A DNA stretch of 39,667 nucleotides from Apostichopus parvimensis (Eukaryota; Echinodermata; Holothuroidea; Aspidochirotida; Stichopodidae), in assembly GCA_000934455.1 (NCBI GenBank), contig KN885011.1:25763-65429 (forward strand), given 5' to 3'. The notes beneath the pieces are model-generated. The model ran no database searches. It was not told the DNA's origin and saw only the letters and a program-made list of their open reading frames with translations. Shown piece by piece: positions 22,101 to 34,500 of the stretch. Numbering within the stretch: the stretch's first letter is position 1; each line of letters starts with the position of its first letter. The position numbers were made by a program, and so were the translations under genes.

Positions 22101-25100
22101 ACAAAATACCATGCAAAATGGACAAATTGCTAGACAAGTGCAAAGATGTACAGAGCAGTTTTTGTTCACAGAAACCAAAGTATTTTGTAAAACTTTTGAG
22201 TACGAAATTATTCCCTGGAATCTCCCCGGTAGAATGTGAAATATATCCAAACACTGTACCAACATCTTAATAAAATGTACCACCTTTTCAGTGTTGATTG
22301 TAACTCACAGAACGTTAGTGTTAAGTTTGTAAAATGTAACTAGTTACACATTTTTAATAAATAGTACCGGCACAGATAACTTTCCTTTTCCTTTAAATAT
22401 GAAAAGATAAAAGTGATATCTAATTCGATATGTGACTTGAGTAATTTCATCATGCTCTTCAAAACAGTTTTTTGCTGTTCCCTGAGTTTATTTATACACT
22501 GAAATATACAATCTTGTTGTTCGCACCAAAAAAAAATAATGTATCTGGGCACTTATTTCTTATCATCCTTTGTTTCTCATCTGGCACCAAATTCTCTTTA
22601 TACTTTCCTGTTTTTCCTTTCAGTGGAGGTGGACAAACTGGCTAGTATTAACCTGGAACAGAAAGTCGAGATGGGGAAAACCCAGGAGTCCTTGAAAGCA
22701 GTCGAAAGAGAGTTAGACCTGTCAGGTAAGCGTTTAGTATGATATCTTCATCCTAAAACTTGAAATGAGGTAGAAAGGAATAAAATCACACTCTCCTTTT
22801 TATTTGATAAATTCTTTCTGCCCTTGATGATTCTCCTTTAGAATCCCTTTAGTTTAAGTATTGATGTCAGAGAGCCTGTTGCTTCATGAATGTCTTTAAA
22901 AGCAACCTGAAATGAATGCAAATGAAACAGCAAGGTTAAAATAGACTGAAAAGATAATGGAACAAAGAAACTGTGAATGAAGTAGGATTAATCATAACAA
23001 TGGCCTTTGAGTGCTATATTTGAAGTCTTACTTAATCATCATTCTGATTTACATTCTGGACCGTTTTTTTTTTCTTTCTCCAGTCGAAAGAGAAACAAGG
23101 AGAGATCAACTCATCCAACTCCAACATTCTAAACAGGAAAGGATCGATGCAGAGTTAACGAGCTTGAGACAAGCCTACGCCAGACAGTACAGGGACATGT
23201 CACTGCTACAACTGAACTTAGAAAGCCACAGGGAGAAGAGTCGAGACGAAAACAAAGAAAATGAAAAGTGAGTTTATGCCTACTTTATAGTTTGATATTA
23301 CGATTCCCCCCCCCCCTCAAAACATATTGGACTCTTCCTTCACGATGCATCTCAAGTCTGCAGGTCGGGTCAATTTTTAAAGTGTCTCCCTCCGTGCATG
23401 TGTCAACGAGCAGAAAATGTTTGTTAGTTTTGTGTATTATTACCATTGCAGATGGAGAATGACTTTGAGAATGTTTACCACTTTTCATGACAAACAGATC
23501 TCGGTAGGCTTTGTCTCATCAAATTTAATAAATCGTAAAGTGTAATATTCAAAATTCATTTTTTCATGAACATGCAAAGTCATTGTACGTTTATGTGCGT
23601 GACACCATTTGAATTTTGCAATTTTCCCACAATTAAAGTTTTCTTGTATTACCTGGGTAACAGTGAAACTACAAGAGCAGATCAGATCGAAACACATGTA
23701 TGTTGAACATCAAATTGGCATCTTTTCAGCTGTAATTGAAACTTAAAAAAGTAAACATAATTTCACTGTGGACATTTTTGTTGTGTCATTTCTTTTCTTT
23801 TTACCCACACAAGCCCTGTTGTTGCCTTCAGTCCTGTATCTACACCTCAAACATCAAAGACGGTGTCGCCGATCAAGATTGAGGGCGTGTCACCTCTTAG
23901 CACCCCAGGAAGGGCTGGAGTGGAACCAGAGCAGAGAGAGACTGAATCTGTTTGTACGGAGGAAGTGGGTCGAGAGGAAGACGAGGAGGAGGAGGAGGCA
24001 GGAGAATTCAGTGATTCATCAGAGGAGGAACTTGTCGATGCCGGAGAGGTAGGCAGTCGATCCACAAAAAATTTGTAAACTGATATGTCGGCATCGTTCT
24101 TCCTACCAGAGTTAATTTACCTGTCTTCAAAAGCACCATTTTGAAATCCTACTAGTTTACTTTGTCTGTCTTAAGAGCACCAATTTGAGTTTTCTTTTGA
24201 AAAAGTTTGAATAAATAGGAAACTTAAATCTCATAGCAATACCAGTGACTACACTGGACAAAATCGAGTATTATTTCTAGAAGTGAAATAAAACTTAGAA
24301 AATTTCCAAAATGCTATTAAATGTGATTGATACAAGTGTGGAATGTGTCTTGGCTACAAAATGTTGAAAAAAAAATGGAACTGCGTGCTGATTTTACAAC
24401 ATTTGCTGAAATAATAAATATTAAAGGGCGTCTTACTGTGATCAGTTGTGATGTCACTTTGAGTAATACTCGCTAAGTTTGAGATTTTTTTTATGACAAT
24501 ATGTAAATGATGCTTTAATCGTTAAACGGGAAATAGCCTAGGTGAAACGTGATTTAGTAAAGCTCTGTGACAATTTTCGTTGTCAGTCGTTTTGATGGTA
24601 TGTCAACTAGTTGGAACAGCACTAAAGGAATTTGCCATCAGACCAGTCAGTTACTTTGTACACCTGTATCTCCAGATCTCAAGCATTCACTCAAGCATTC
24701 ACTCAAGCATTCACTCAAGCATTCACTCAAGCATTCACTCAAGCATTCACTCAAGCAATATTTATTCCACTAGAGTAAATTAAATTGATACTTGATAATA
24801 ACTTTGAGGTGTTATAGTTAATGCCAAATATTATTCTCCAGTATTTGGAGTTGATTGTTTCTAAATGTTGCTGTGATTCTTCAGTACATCTCACTGTCCA
24901 TCCAAACTGCAACGTAATAGCAAATGTGAAATTTTTAAGATGTTTTTTTCTTTTCTTTCATGAATGCATCTGGCAATGGCAGAAGTAATGACATTATCAT
25001 GGCAATTCAGTTAAAAATGCCTTTTTTCCCTTCATAACATACAAACAGTTTTGATCATCACCAGAATCTACTGGCTAAAATCAAGTTTCCACTGACAATT

Positions 25101-26281
25101 TCCTGACATACAGGACACATCAGTGTATGTACAGGAGCAGCCTTATAGTATTTGCTGATAATATGCTGTGGTATGCGACTTAACTAAGGTGTGGAAATCG
25201 TGACAAGTTAATGTTAATGTCCACTGGCAGGAAAATGCAAGTGACATGTTTCCTACCGGCAAACGGCAAAATCCAGTGTCATCTAGCCAGTAAATGGCCT
25301 GAATATCGCAATGGAGTCTTCAACTGGCTTAAATTGTGTGAAAAAGTCATATGTCTACTATGTAAGTGTAACATTGCCTTCAAAAGGATTTTAATGATGA
25401 ATATATTTTGTGTTCCGCCTGCTTTTGTTTTATAGGGAGATGCATCTCCAACCACCAAGCTTCACAGACTGTTGTCAGAGTCAAGGCAGATGGTAGCTAA
25501 CTTAGAACAGTCATCCCTTCCACCCTATGCGGATACTGCAAACGGGCTCAATGGTGGAAACGAGGAGAGCGAGTCCATGCAGGTACAACAACCTTGAGAA
25601 TTTTAAAGTCGTGTGTTTAGCATTGTCAATATTTTGGAACATTCCATAGGAATTTGTGTTTTTGATTTGCTTCGTTCTGTGGCTGACCAGTAGCAGTCAA
25701 TGTCAATTTTTAAGTTTTTCTGATTTGAAACTTCTTGAAATGTGAGGTGACTCTATCTTTTTCCAGAGTACTGATGTTGACCTCCCCCCCCCCCCCTCAC
25801 CATGTACTTCAAGGGGTGATATTTAATTATGTATCAAATGTTGGGTGGGCTTTTGAGATCTCAATGTTTGTTGCTGCTGTTTCAAGAATGATAGTCAAAT
25901 ATCCATGTTTCTGTACTTACTTTCTCTTGAAACTGATGGTTTTATATTTCTTTCAAATCTACATTATTCTGAGCATTTTATAAATTTTGGATTGATCAGT
26001 GACAGTACAGGAAATCAGGTTACAATTCCGGGAATACTTTTAATCCTGGGCCGGTTCAGGAAATCTGGGGACTGTCCTCAAAAATTTGGGAACATCTGGT
26101 CACATTACTTTAATGCAATGGGAAATTTTAACTTTGATTGCAGATTCTGCATTTAATGAGAGAGTTGTAAATACATTGCCTACTGCAAATTCTGTGGACA
26201 CATATTTGGTTGTGGCAGCTGATAATATTTGTGGTCTGGTTTACACAACTTTTTCTTCCTTTTCAGAATAAAGATAACTAA
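19140..26281 (+). CDS. CCDC62: Coiled-coil domain-containing protein 62 ortholog (5' end in the gap)
   Basis: Exons: 19140-19245 (partial), 19602-19768, 20585-20686, 20976-21053, 21357-21450, 22624-22725, 23084-23267, 23814-24048, 25436-25582 and 26267-26281 (NKDN, TAA). All junctions have GT-AG ends and agree in phase, giving 409 visible residues. The opening ELNEMVASHQKQMLAWERDR, the segment EDNGRLNTLVQTL and the block VERETRRDQLIQLQHSKQER match the vertebrate CCDC62 coiled coil as I remember it. The late block SPTTKLHRLLSESRQMV matches its conserved C-terminus. The 23814-24048 exon is acidic and Ser/Pro-rich (a run of D/E near 23975) and far shorter than the long central region of the ~684-residue human protein. 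In mammals CCDC62 is a testis-enriched protein linked to acrosome formation and reported as an oestrogen-receptor cofactor; a germ-cell role here is inference. Upstream exons were not found. Confidence 0.9.
20172..20530. repeat. 182-base tandem duplication in a CCDC62 intron
   Basis: The unit containing GTAAGCTAGGTCATAACAG starts at 20182 and again at 20364. The two copies share CTTAAGGATCTTTCAAATGA and CCATGGAAGAAGGTTCAAAC. They lie between the 19602-19768 and 20585-20686 exons. Short open frames in both copies are a by-product and not exons. Confidence 0.8.
24678..24757. repeat. 12-base tandem repeat (CTCAAGCATTCA, 6.7 units)
   Basis: There are 80 bases of perfect repeats in the CCDC62 intron between 24048 and 25436. 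The period is a multiple of three, so two frames stay open; nothing suggests coding. Confidence 0.95.
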
Positions 26282-28160
26282 GAAACTACTGGAATTGAAA
26301 GCAAGACATGATGATTATCCTGTGTTTCTGACAGGAAAATTGCCTGTGCTAGAAAAGAAGGGGGAAAAAAGAGAGGACTTTTTAATTATGGATGACATTG
26401 CCTGAAACTGCCTGAAGAAGAATGATGCCGTGTTTTGCATGCTTGGAGCTAACCCTGCAAGTTGTAATTATACTGATTCAGTCTATTAAGTTCAGATCTG
26501 AATCAACAATCAGACTGTCTGTTCTCTTTGATGAGACTTGATTCATCAGGTAATCTCTCCAACTCTTGTTATGATATAAAATTTTACAGAGGACATTCAT
26601 GATGGTATAGATCAGCTTTTGTGTTTACGTTTGCTATGTAAAGTTTTACAAAGGGCATTAAAAATTGACTCTTTCAGGTCTAGAAAGTTGTGTTTAGCAA
26701 AATGTGTGAAGCATTACAGTGCCTTAATGGATTAAAAGTTTAAAATTTGGTCTGAATTTGCAGCGCGCCATACATTGTTTTTTGATGGCATAGATCTGCT
26801 TTGGTTTATTACGTTTGCTATGTGTAGTTTTAAGGAATTTATAAAAGATATTTTTTCGAGTGCAGGTATTGTTTCTACCCCTTTGTTCATATTAGTCTAG
26901 ATAATTGCCTTTAAAGCATATAAAATGTCTGAAATACTGCTTTACGAAGAAGTGATGTTGACAAAAGTTCCTTTGTTCCAGTCTTAGTGTTAATACTAAC
27001 AATACTAATACATTGTTTTTATGAATTTTTAATAGTGTTTTAGAAATCTTCTCTTAAGTTTCATATGAACGTTCAACGAGTTGAAACACCATTTTCCTTG
27101 GCAAATTTGCAACACAGTTTCATTGGTTGAAGATGTTGTGTGGAAACTATGCAAGTTCTCTGATAGGTTTTGTATAATCTCCGATGAGCCGACTTAATGG
27201 TATTGTGCTAAAACTTGCAAGTTGAACAACTTTCCTTAGATGAGCAAATGATGTAATGTAACAGACTTTTATCGAAAGCAAATCTGCTCTGAGAGTTGTG
27301 CTTTATAATGGATATCAATAGAAATAGCTCCTACAATGTTTTATTTTGTGTTTTAAATATTTATAGATAAAATGTACATATTCAGAATGATGTGACAGTT
27401 ATAACATATAGATGAAACCCTTTATATTAAATGTGAAGTGTGTCACGTGTGTCTGTCTATGAGTCTGGGATACTGCTTCAGTGCTTCTCTGCTCAGTTCT
27501 ATAGGCTTTGGAGGGGGGGGGTACAGGGGGCGTGGCTGTTTCCCCTGAGCTTTTTATCATTCTCTTTTAGTTACATTCCGTCCATTCTATCAATATTCCA
27601 TTTTTAGGTATCTTCCATCATTTTTCTTGTTTGTGTGTGACATTATTTTTTATTATAATCCATTATTAAATTGTTTTGTGTATACTGTTCTACAATATTC
27701 ATGTTTGAGCCTAGACCCCAGAGATACCTTGCCTATCATTATTTGGGATCAATGGGAACTATGTTTGTTGTGCTAATGGTTGTTAGGATGGTTGGGGAAG
27801 GTGTTGTGGTCAAACGATTACGGCAATGGACTTGGGATTGTGGGTTCTAGTCCTGGTCAAATCATTACGTTGTGTCCATGGATAAGGCTATTAATCAATC
27901 TATTGCCTGTCTTCATCCATGTGTGTAAAATGGGGACTTGCAAGGTAACTTGTTCATCTATTTGTGTGCGCTGCACTATATGGGTAGTCGCCCAGAATGT
28001 CATGAGGTGCCAACTCTGAACCTTTTTGTTTGTGACTTTTCGAAAGTTTAATTATCACAAGATATATAGGCATTACCAGCTTCAACTCCTTTATAGTTTT
28101 GCCCTTCTGTACACTGACAGTTATAGCAACATATTTGAAATAAATAATAAAATATAATAA
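26282..28160 (+). other. CCDC62 3' UTR and downstream sequence
   Basis: AT-rich sequence with no convincing ORF. The first AATAAA I find after the stop is at 28139-28144, in the A/T-rich run GAAATAAATAATAAAATA. If it is used, the 3' UTR would be about 1.9 kb and would contain the SINE at 27796. A shorter UTR with a variant signal is equally possible. Confidence 0.35.
27796..28020 (+). mobile_element. tRNA-derived SINE (plus orientation)
   Basis: A tRNA-like head (TGTGGTCAAACGATTACGGC from about 27804; box B GGTTCTAGTCC at 27843-27853) is followed by CATTACGTTGTGTCCATGGA and ATGGGGACTTGCAAGG. It is the same kind of element as at 5375-5692, which has a related body in the opposite direction. 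The 3' limit is uncertain. Confidence 0.7.
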
Positions 28161-28581
28161 ATATAAAGTGTATTTGCTCATCTTTCTTCAGTATTCTTCA
28201 ATATGTATCAGAAGGGATGATAGAGATATCATTGTCTGTTTTTCTTTGAAATATCGACTTTTGTCTACGCCTGCACTGATGTCGTTTTGTCTGCGTTTTT
28301 TATTTCTTTGGTTGTAATGTTGAAGGTTCAGTTTAATCCTAATAAAATCCCTTCAGTGCAATACAACAGAATCTGTAGAAAATGCAGAACAGTTTATTTC
28401 CAAGTGAAATTTCAACTTTCATCACATACCTACTGCAGTTTCTTAGTTTTATTTCCCAAAAGATGCACCACCAACTACTACAGAGTTTACTGCAGTACAC
28501 CATTAGCTAAATATTTGTTTAAGACAATTGAGACGACTTCGCATCCCTTGTTACTTTATGCTACATAGGATTTTTGAGCTA

Positions 28582-29217
28582 CAGACTTTCATCAGAGAAA
28601 CCTCAAACGTCCTGTGGAATGTAAGAAACTCGGCTATACATCTCTGGTGAGAAGTAGCTTGGAATATGCTTCCATAATTTGGGATCCCTACCAACAAGGG
28701 GACATTAATCGCTTGGAAAGAATCCAACGTAGAGCTCTTCGCTTTATTAGCTGTGACTATACTTCCTGAGAGGAAGGGTTTATGACTAGACTGCTCGAAG
28801 ATCTAGAACTCCCAACACTTGAAAACCGTAGAAAAATTGATAAACTATGTACTCTCTATAAGATTAGGAATGACAAATTGCCAGCTATTCAACAGGATCA
28901 ATACCTCACTGCCCTTCCCACTAAGAGAAGGATCAAGCCTACGCAGTTTAAAGATTGTGCTGCGGATAACATAATTAGGAATCAAGTCAACAATAATAGT
29001 AAAGCCCTTAAGTACATTCATTGTAAGACCCCCCAGTATAAGCATTCTTTTTTCCCCTCTGCCATTGTTGGTTGGAATAAGCTAAATGATGAGCAGGTGT
29101 GCGCGCAGAGCATCGACACATTTAGGTGTCGTCTGGCGTGCCGCTAGTGCTATCTATCTTCCCGTTGCGCTTATGCCCTATGGGTCTCTGTAACGTATTA
29201 AGAAGAAGAAGAAGAAT
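28582..29217 (+). pseudogene. 5'-truncated CR1/L2-like LINE, end of reverse transcriptase plus 3' tail
   Basis: The plus frame reads LVRSSLEYASIIWDPYQQGD, RLERIQRRALRFI, a TGA stop at 28768-28770, then LEDLELPTLENRRKIDKL and SAIVGWNKLND to a stop at 29145-29147. The pattern WDPY..DI..LE..QRRA.RF... LPTLE.RR is the known C-terminal end of CR1/L2-type reverse transcriptases. It ends in an (AAG)n tail at about 29200-29215. With the internal stop and no upstream RT domain, it is inactive. Confidence 0.85.
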
Positions 29218-29250
29218 CAGTAAACAAAATCTAACACAAAGTCTAATAGT

Positions 29251-29640
29251 TTATTCAATGAAATATGTAGCCGGGGTCGAAACAAATTCATCGTAAGGCA
29301 AAAAAGCTGAACACTCTACAGAGACATCGGTTGTTCTACTCTGATAATTGGATTGTTCGACTCTCATAATATTGCCAACTTTCACTAGGAAATACATCAA
29401 TTTAAAATAACATGATTCCATTATTTTCTTATAAAACACTTCATATCGCATTCGATAATTGTACATTTCTCCGTTGCTACTGTATTGACACTTTCTACTT
29501 CTCTGTGCTGGGTACGTATATTTCACGCAAGCCACCTTGAAGTACCTGTTGTCTAGGACGCTTGACAACAGCGTTCTTAAGTACTCCTCCATTGGTTCAT
29601 TTTTCACAACATTGCAACAATTGACCAATGGAAAGTGCAT
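29251..29640 (-). CDS. Single-exon ORF of 129 codons, unknown protein
   Basis: It is open from an ATG at 29640 to a TAA at 29253-29251. The stop lies inside GAATAAAC, so an AATAAA polyadenylation signal (29255-29250) overlaps it. Composition looks protein-like and not low-complexity: a central segment EEYLRTLLSSVLDNRYFKVA, a basic PAQRSRKCQYSS, then MRYEVFYKKIMESCYFKLMY. I recognise no domain, signal peptide or membrane segment. An AG (TATTTTAG) lies just before the ATG, so it could be the last exon of a longer gene, but no in-frame upstream exon was found. It stands alone between two plus-strand genes. It could also be a retrocopy or chance. Confidence 0.4.
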   Translation of the reverse strand: MHFPLVNCCNVVKNEPMEEYLRTLLSSVLDNRYFKVACVKYTYPAQRSRKCQYSSNGEMYNYRMRYEVFYKKIMESCYFKLMYFLVKVGNIMRVEQSNYQSRTTDVSVECSAFLPYDEFVSTPATYFIE

Positions 29641-29655
29641 ATCTAAAATACTATA

Positions 29656-30131
29656 CGATATCCAACAGCAATATATGTAGTGAAATTATATACCTTTCCA
29701 TACGTAGGCTACCTCTGCTGCGATAAGAGTAGCAAGATGTATATAGCCTATTAAACTTTGGTTCCACAGTAATATTTCATGCCAAACATAAATTGCAGCT
29801 ACGACTCGGCAAATCATCGGTAACGCAGATTTGCACACTACGCAGATCTATATTTAAGAGAAAACCTCTTCTTATTTAGTCAGTGGTAGGCTACGTACGT
29901 TTTACCATATCCCTAACGTTAGGCGTACAGTAACCTAGGCTAAGTTACGGCTATATTTACGTAGATCTAGACTTAGGCTAGTGTACTTTTACTGAGTACT
30001 AGTACTACCAAGCCTAATAACTATGCTAGATATGTTGGAATGAATTAGCTTAGGTAGTCTGGTATCAAACGGAAGGGTACCCACACCTTCATGTAAAAGT
30101 AAAAGCAGCTTAGGCTAACTTAAGTATATAG
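29656..30131. other. No recognisable feature
   Basis: AT-rich spacer between the small antisense ORF and the MITE copy at 30141, with no exon or repeat that I can support. Confidence 0.4.
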
Positions 30132-30140
30132 TACTAGTAG

Positions 30141-30633
30141 TAGCATGGACACTTCGAAGTTCGGACACCTAAGCCTTAAAACACCCCAAAACTATATCTT
30201 CTGGTATAAATCACCTGTAAATATACTTGATATGGTTGGAGAAGTGTGTTATATTATGATACACGGCCAAACTTTCTTTCCTGCAAACTGTTTTCACGTT
30301 GTAAAAAAGAAGATTCTTCGTGATTGTGGAACTGGTATTTCTTTGCTAGAGTATTGCGAAGTTCGGACACACGGTCCCACAGTGTGGCGCTGGTGATAAA
30401 ATTGGTGGCGCAGTTGCTCTTTCAGTAATTATAACAGACTTCATAGATCTCCGTCATTTTATTGACAAATATGTTAGTATTTACTTGCACACGGGTCATT
30501 TTGGAGAGAAAATAACTGTAGCTTTGTACTTTTTGGTGAAATTTGGCTTTTCCTGTAGGTTGTCATGGTGAAATTGTGTATTTCTTGGGGGTGTCCGAAC
30601 TTCGCAGTGTTCCGAACTTCGCAATACTGACTA
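30141..30633 (+). mobile_element. Dispersed MITE, copy D
   Basis: Same family as 12532, 16159 and 17887. TACTAGTAG occurs directly before (30132-30140) and just after (30634-30642) the element and may be a target duplication. The copy carries GAAGTTCGGACAC near the left end and at about 30358, and CCGAACTTCGC twice near the right end. The ATG frame is open for 83 codons. Confidence 0.8.
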
Positions 30634-30649
30634 TACTAGTAGGACCCAC

Positions 30650-31433
30650 ATCATAATAGGTGCCTTGAGGATACATAAACCTGTGAGTCCCACTGAAAAG
30701 GTTGTGAGAGTTGGCAGGTATGAGAAGACCTGTGTTACAAATTTGAGTACATAGTGAAATCCGAAAAATAAATATTGGCTTGTAAAAGATTTCCTGTGAG
30801 TGTGTGATGAAGTGCCAATGGAAATTCTGTGGTTGCCAAAAAATTCAACATAGGCCTACGCCTTTCATGTGATTGTCAATTTCAGATTTTGTGGTGCCAT
30901 ATGAAACATGAAAAGAATTGATCAGGCTTTGCAAGTTCTGAAGATTGGCTATCAGTGGCAGTAGTGGGAATTGCAAACTGCTTCTGAGATGTGTGAACTA
31001 TGTAACACTAACTAGTACTCAGCAGATAATTGCTGCGGTTTGATCATAATATTTCATTGGAGGCTTGAAATGCTCTAAACTTTGGGAAACTTGTCAATGT
31101 CAAACTAGAAATCTCACTTTTAATCAAAATAATTTTGTTTTCCCCATCCCCTCCACCAAATTTTTTCTGTGACATTTCTCGAAATGTTACCTCCATGATC
31201 TGTCTTTGTTGCAACGATATGCATATCCCTTTTGCTGAGTTCTCTGAGATCTTCCCTGAAAGAAAAGTGATTTAAATTTTGCAGAATAAGTGCTATGCCG
31301 AACCTGTACAGTTCATGGTGACATATCTCCTACAGTATGCCATATTACATTGCTTCACAAAGCCAGAGTTCCTTTTTATAGGAAGCTTTCATTTACAATT
31401 CATTTACTGATATTTCTCTCTTACTCCTACCAG
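30650..31433. other. Probable upstream or 5' UTR intron sequence of the next gene, nothing recognised
   Basis: No ORF, repeat or promoter motif that I can support. It probably contains the promoter or first noncoding exon of the gene at 31527. Confidence 0.3.
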
Positions 31434-31526
31434 GTGCTAGCCGGGATAAAAGACATCAAAATGAGAGCTATATGATAACACATTGGTGAACTTGCTGACT
31501 TAAGCTGGTCTTGTGGCTAGGACACA
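31434..31526 (+). other. Candidate 5' UTR part of the first coding exon
   Basis: A pyrimidine-rich tract and CCTACCAG end at 31433, which suggests a splice acceptor. The 93 bases to the ATG at 31527 would then be untranslated. An in-frame TAG lies six bases upstream of the ATG, so translation cannot begin earlier in this frame. Confidence 0.4.
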
Positions 31527-34500
31527 ATGACATCTCCAAGAGGACACTCAGGCTCAAGAACTCTTGGAAATGTTAAAGTGAAAGGGACAGTCTTTCCACC
31601 TCTTACCAGAGCTGTGAACGACTCTAGCAGACATTATTTTGTGGTAAAGTGTTTTCCATCGTATGCATACTTTTCTTGCTGTACACTTAATCACATGTTA
31701 AGAGGTTGCTCTTCTTCAAAGAAAATGCTCAATACTTCCCTTGATAGACAAAGGATGAAGTTTTGGTGAAGGCTCGATTCATTTTCCATCATTAATAAAT
31801 CTTTTCTAAAAATCAGTGTAATTTAATTTGAAAGAGGCAATAGATATAACCTGCGATATGACCATGACCATAGGTTATGCACAATGAGCAAGGATTTTGC
31901 CTCCCGAGTCCCTGACTGACCCGTACCACCAAGCAAAGAATTGGTTATATGGATCAACACCAACTTAGGGTTGAATAAGTCAGTTGGTGGAGCATCGACT
32001 GGACTTTAAAATGCGAATGAATTAAAATACTCGCATAAATTTGTCAACTTATTGGTACCTGTCAGTTTGACACTTTGCATTCATTTCCTTTATACACTGT
32101 GTAAGTTCATCAATGATATTTCCCACAATGCACCTTTCGCAGGGGCTTAAAATATGCAAATGGAATGATGTTAACTGTCGTAAACCTATATAATTGTGTC
32201 ACAAGTGTTTCAATTATCTGAAGGAGGGATTAAGTAGAGCTATTAATTATGTGAAAGAACACTTGTAGAACAAATATTAATTTCTGTCGTCGCCCACAAG
32301 ATCGATGCTGTAGAGATTTGAAGTTTGACTGAATTCTTTCTTCTATTAACCACAACTTTTCCAATCTTCTTTATAGGAACACCAACTTATGGTTCAAGGT
32401 GACAGTATGGGGCTGCCCAGTTTCATTACGAAGAGTATAGAACGGAATGATACCCCCCAGAGAGCAACACCTCGACCGGTGACATCAAAGCCAGATATTG
32501 CCAATAGTAAATTGGTTGAAGATATAAAAGAATTACAGGTATTGTATTTAAAAAAAAACACTAGTATGAGAGTCCGTTAAAGGGACTGTATGTTGTTTGG
32601 AATTGCTATGATGATGGGGTGGGAGAAGTTCAGCTCAAATGTATCCTGACAGCCATTTACCTTTGATTTTATACTCTCACAACCCCATATCCCTCCTGCA
32701 CTTTTTTTTTATTTGTCCAACAAACTTTTCTCTAAAGTAATCAATTTGAGTTCTTAGTAGGTCCATTCTCTAATGAAATTTTTGTTTTGTGCCCTTTTCA
32801 AACATTAAATTATCAGCCAAGAGAATATATTAACATCAATCCAATCAATCTTCTGGTGAAAGTTTCTACATATTTATCTACATGAGCATTTTAATACAGT
32901 ATTTAATTTTTTTTGATTATTTCTATTTCTTTCTTAACACTTATGTTGTGACTTCACATCGTGATTTAAACGTCGCATGAAATGGGACGAATGTTTGACC
33001 TTTTTTTTTAATTTGACAGACACGGGAGAAGCAGTCAAAGAACAAAATTCAGTCTCTGCAGAAAATAATCGAGCAGTTGAAACAGGACGTCAAGAGTCGA
33101 GATGCAGACCTCGCATCAATCAATCAAAAGCTGGCAGAAATCGTGAGTGATCTCCTAGCTCTTACTGTAGTTAGTTCACATGCCGCGAAACTGTCCATTA
33201 GCTATAGGTTGCAACCAAAAACCTGCCATTTGTACTGAACGGCAGGTTTTTTTCCAGTTGATTAGCTGAGTGATCAGTCCCATCTTTTCGCACCTTAGTT
33301 GAGCTGCCTATTCGTTTATTATGCAACTCATCACACAGCTAGTAGTCAAATCACTATCAGATCAAGACAGACATGGCAAGGTGTGAACAAATCAACCTCT
33401 TCCAAACTAACCAGTCTGTTTGCAGGAGAGATAAAGTTTCAGTAAGTTGAGGTCGAGAGAGCTGAAAAATGCAACCTATGGTTAATGGACTAATTCTCGT
33501 CATAATTTACAAATATAGTTCTACATGCCCATGACAAGAATTTGTTTTTCATTAGCCATTCTGTAACTAATTTCTCCACCTGAGAGAGCTCAGCTCATGA
33601 TAAATGCAAGTCTTATGCAAACAGAGAGTGCTCCCAAGGCTTGCAAGTTGGCTAATGGGCACTTTCTTGGAATGTATATATTAAGGGTCAGTATAAGACC
33701 CTGGTGTGCGCATTTCATAACTCAGGTAGTGAGGTCATGAAAAATAGTAAAACCAACACTTAAACATGCCAAACACCTCACAGCACTGAATTCCAAGCTG
33801 GCAGAAAGGTTTTAGTTCTTAGGTAGCAATTGAGAAAACAGTTTGATATACAGCCATTTTGTGTTTGTAAATAAATCCATGTGATGCGATCGTCGTAACT
33901 TGTGTGAAAAGCAGAGATATAGGGATTGTAGCAAATTAACAAAAAAGCTGCCCAAAATTTTCAGTTGTTCTATTCTCAGTATTTTAGATATGAAGAGCTA
34001 TTCTCTGTTTTAAATATACCGCATGTCATATCTTTCACTGCAAAACTGTACCTCCATTTAGTACGTTAGATATAAACACCTGTTCCTGTTTGAATATCTC
34101 TCAGTTATCATAATGACCGAAGTGAACATGATGTATCACGCTACGTGTACGAAGTCAGTAATTTATTAAATTATTGGCGATTGCCAAAATTGTAAATTAT
34201 TGAAATTGTAAATTATTGATCGTGCCACAATCGTCACACTTCCGATTGTCATTCCATATGATATCAATAATTTAATAAATTTCGAGAAAAAAAATTTTGC
34301 CATCGACGATTGGATTTTTTTTAAAAAACTTTTTCCAATCCATAGGAGGGACAATATAAGAAATTGTATGAAGAAGAGCAGGCTGATCATATTGTTACAA
34401 AGGATAAGTTGAAGGGGATCTCTCAGGAATTGCAGGAGAAAAATGAATTTGTGGAAGAGCTGAAGAGGAAGCACGAGGAAAGCATGCAAGAAATCAAGAC

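Noticed and set aside
24678..24757. Short direct repeats as a CRISPR array
   Set aside because: Units are adjacent with no spacers, and the genome is eukaryotic.
24567..24783. ORFs with KHSLKHSL or SIHSSIHS repeats
   Set aside because: Produced by the 12-base tandem repeat in an intron.
28287..28568. 93-codon plus-strand ORF upstream of the LINE
   Set aside because: AT-rich, no domain and no splice or start context beyond a bare ATG.
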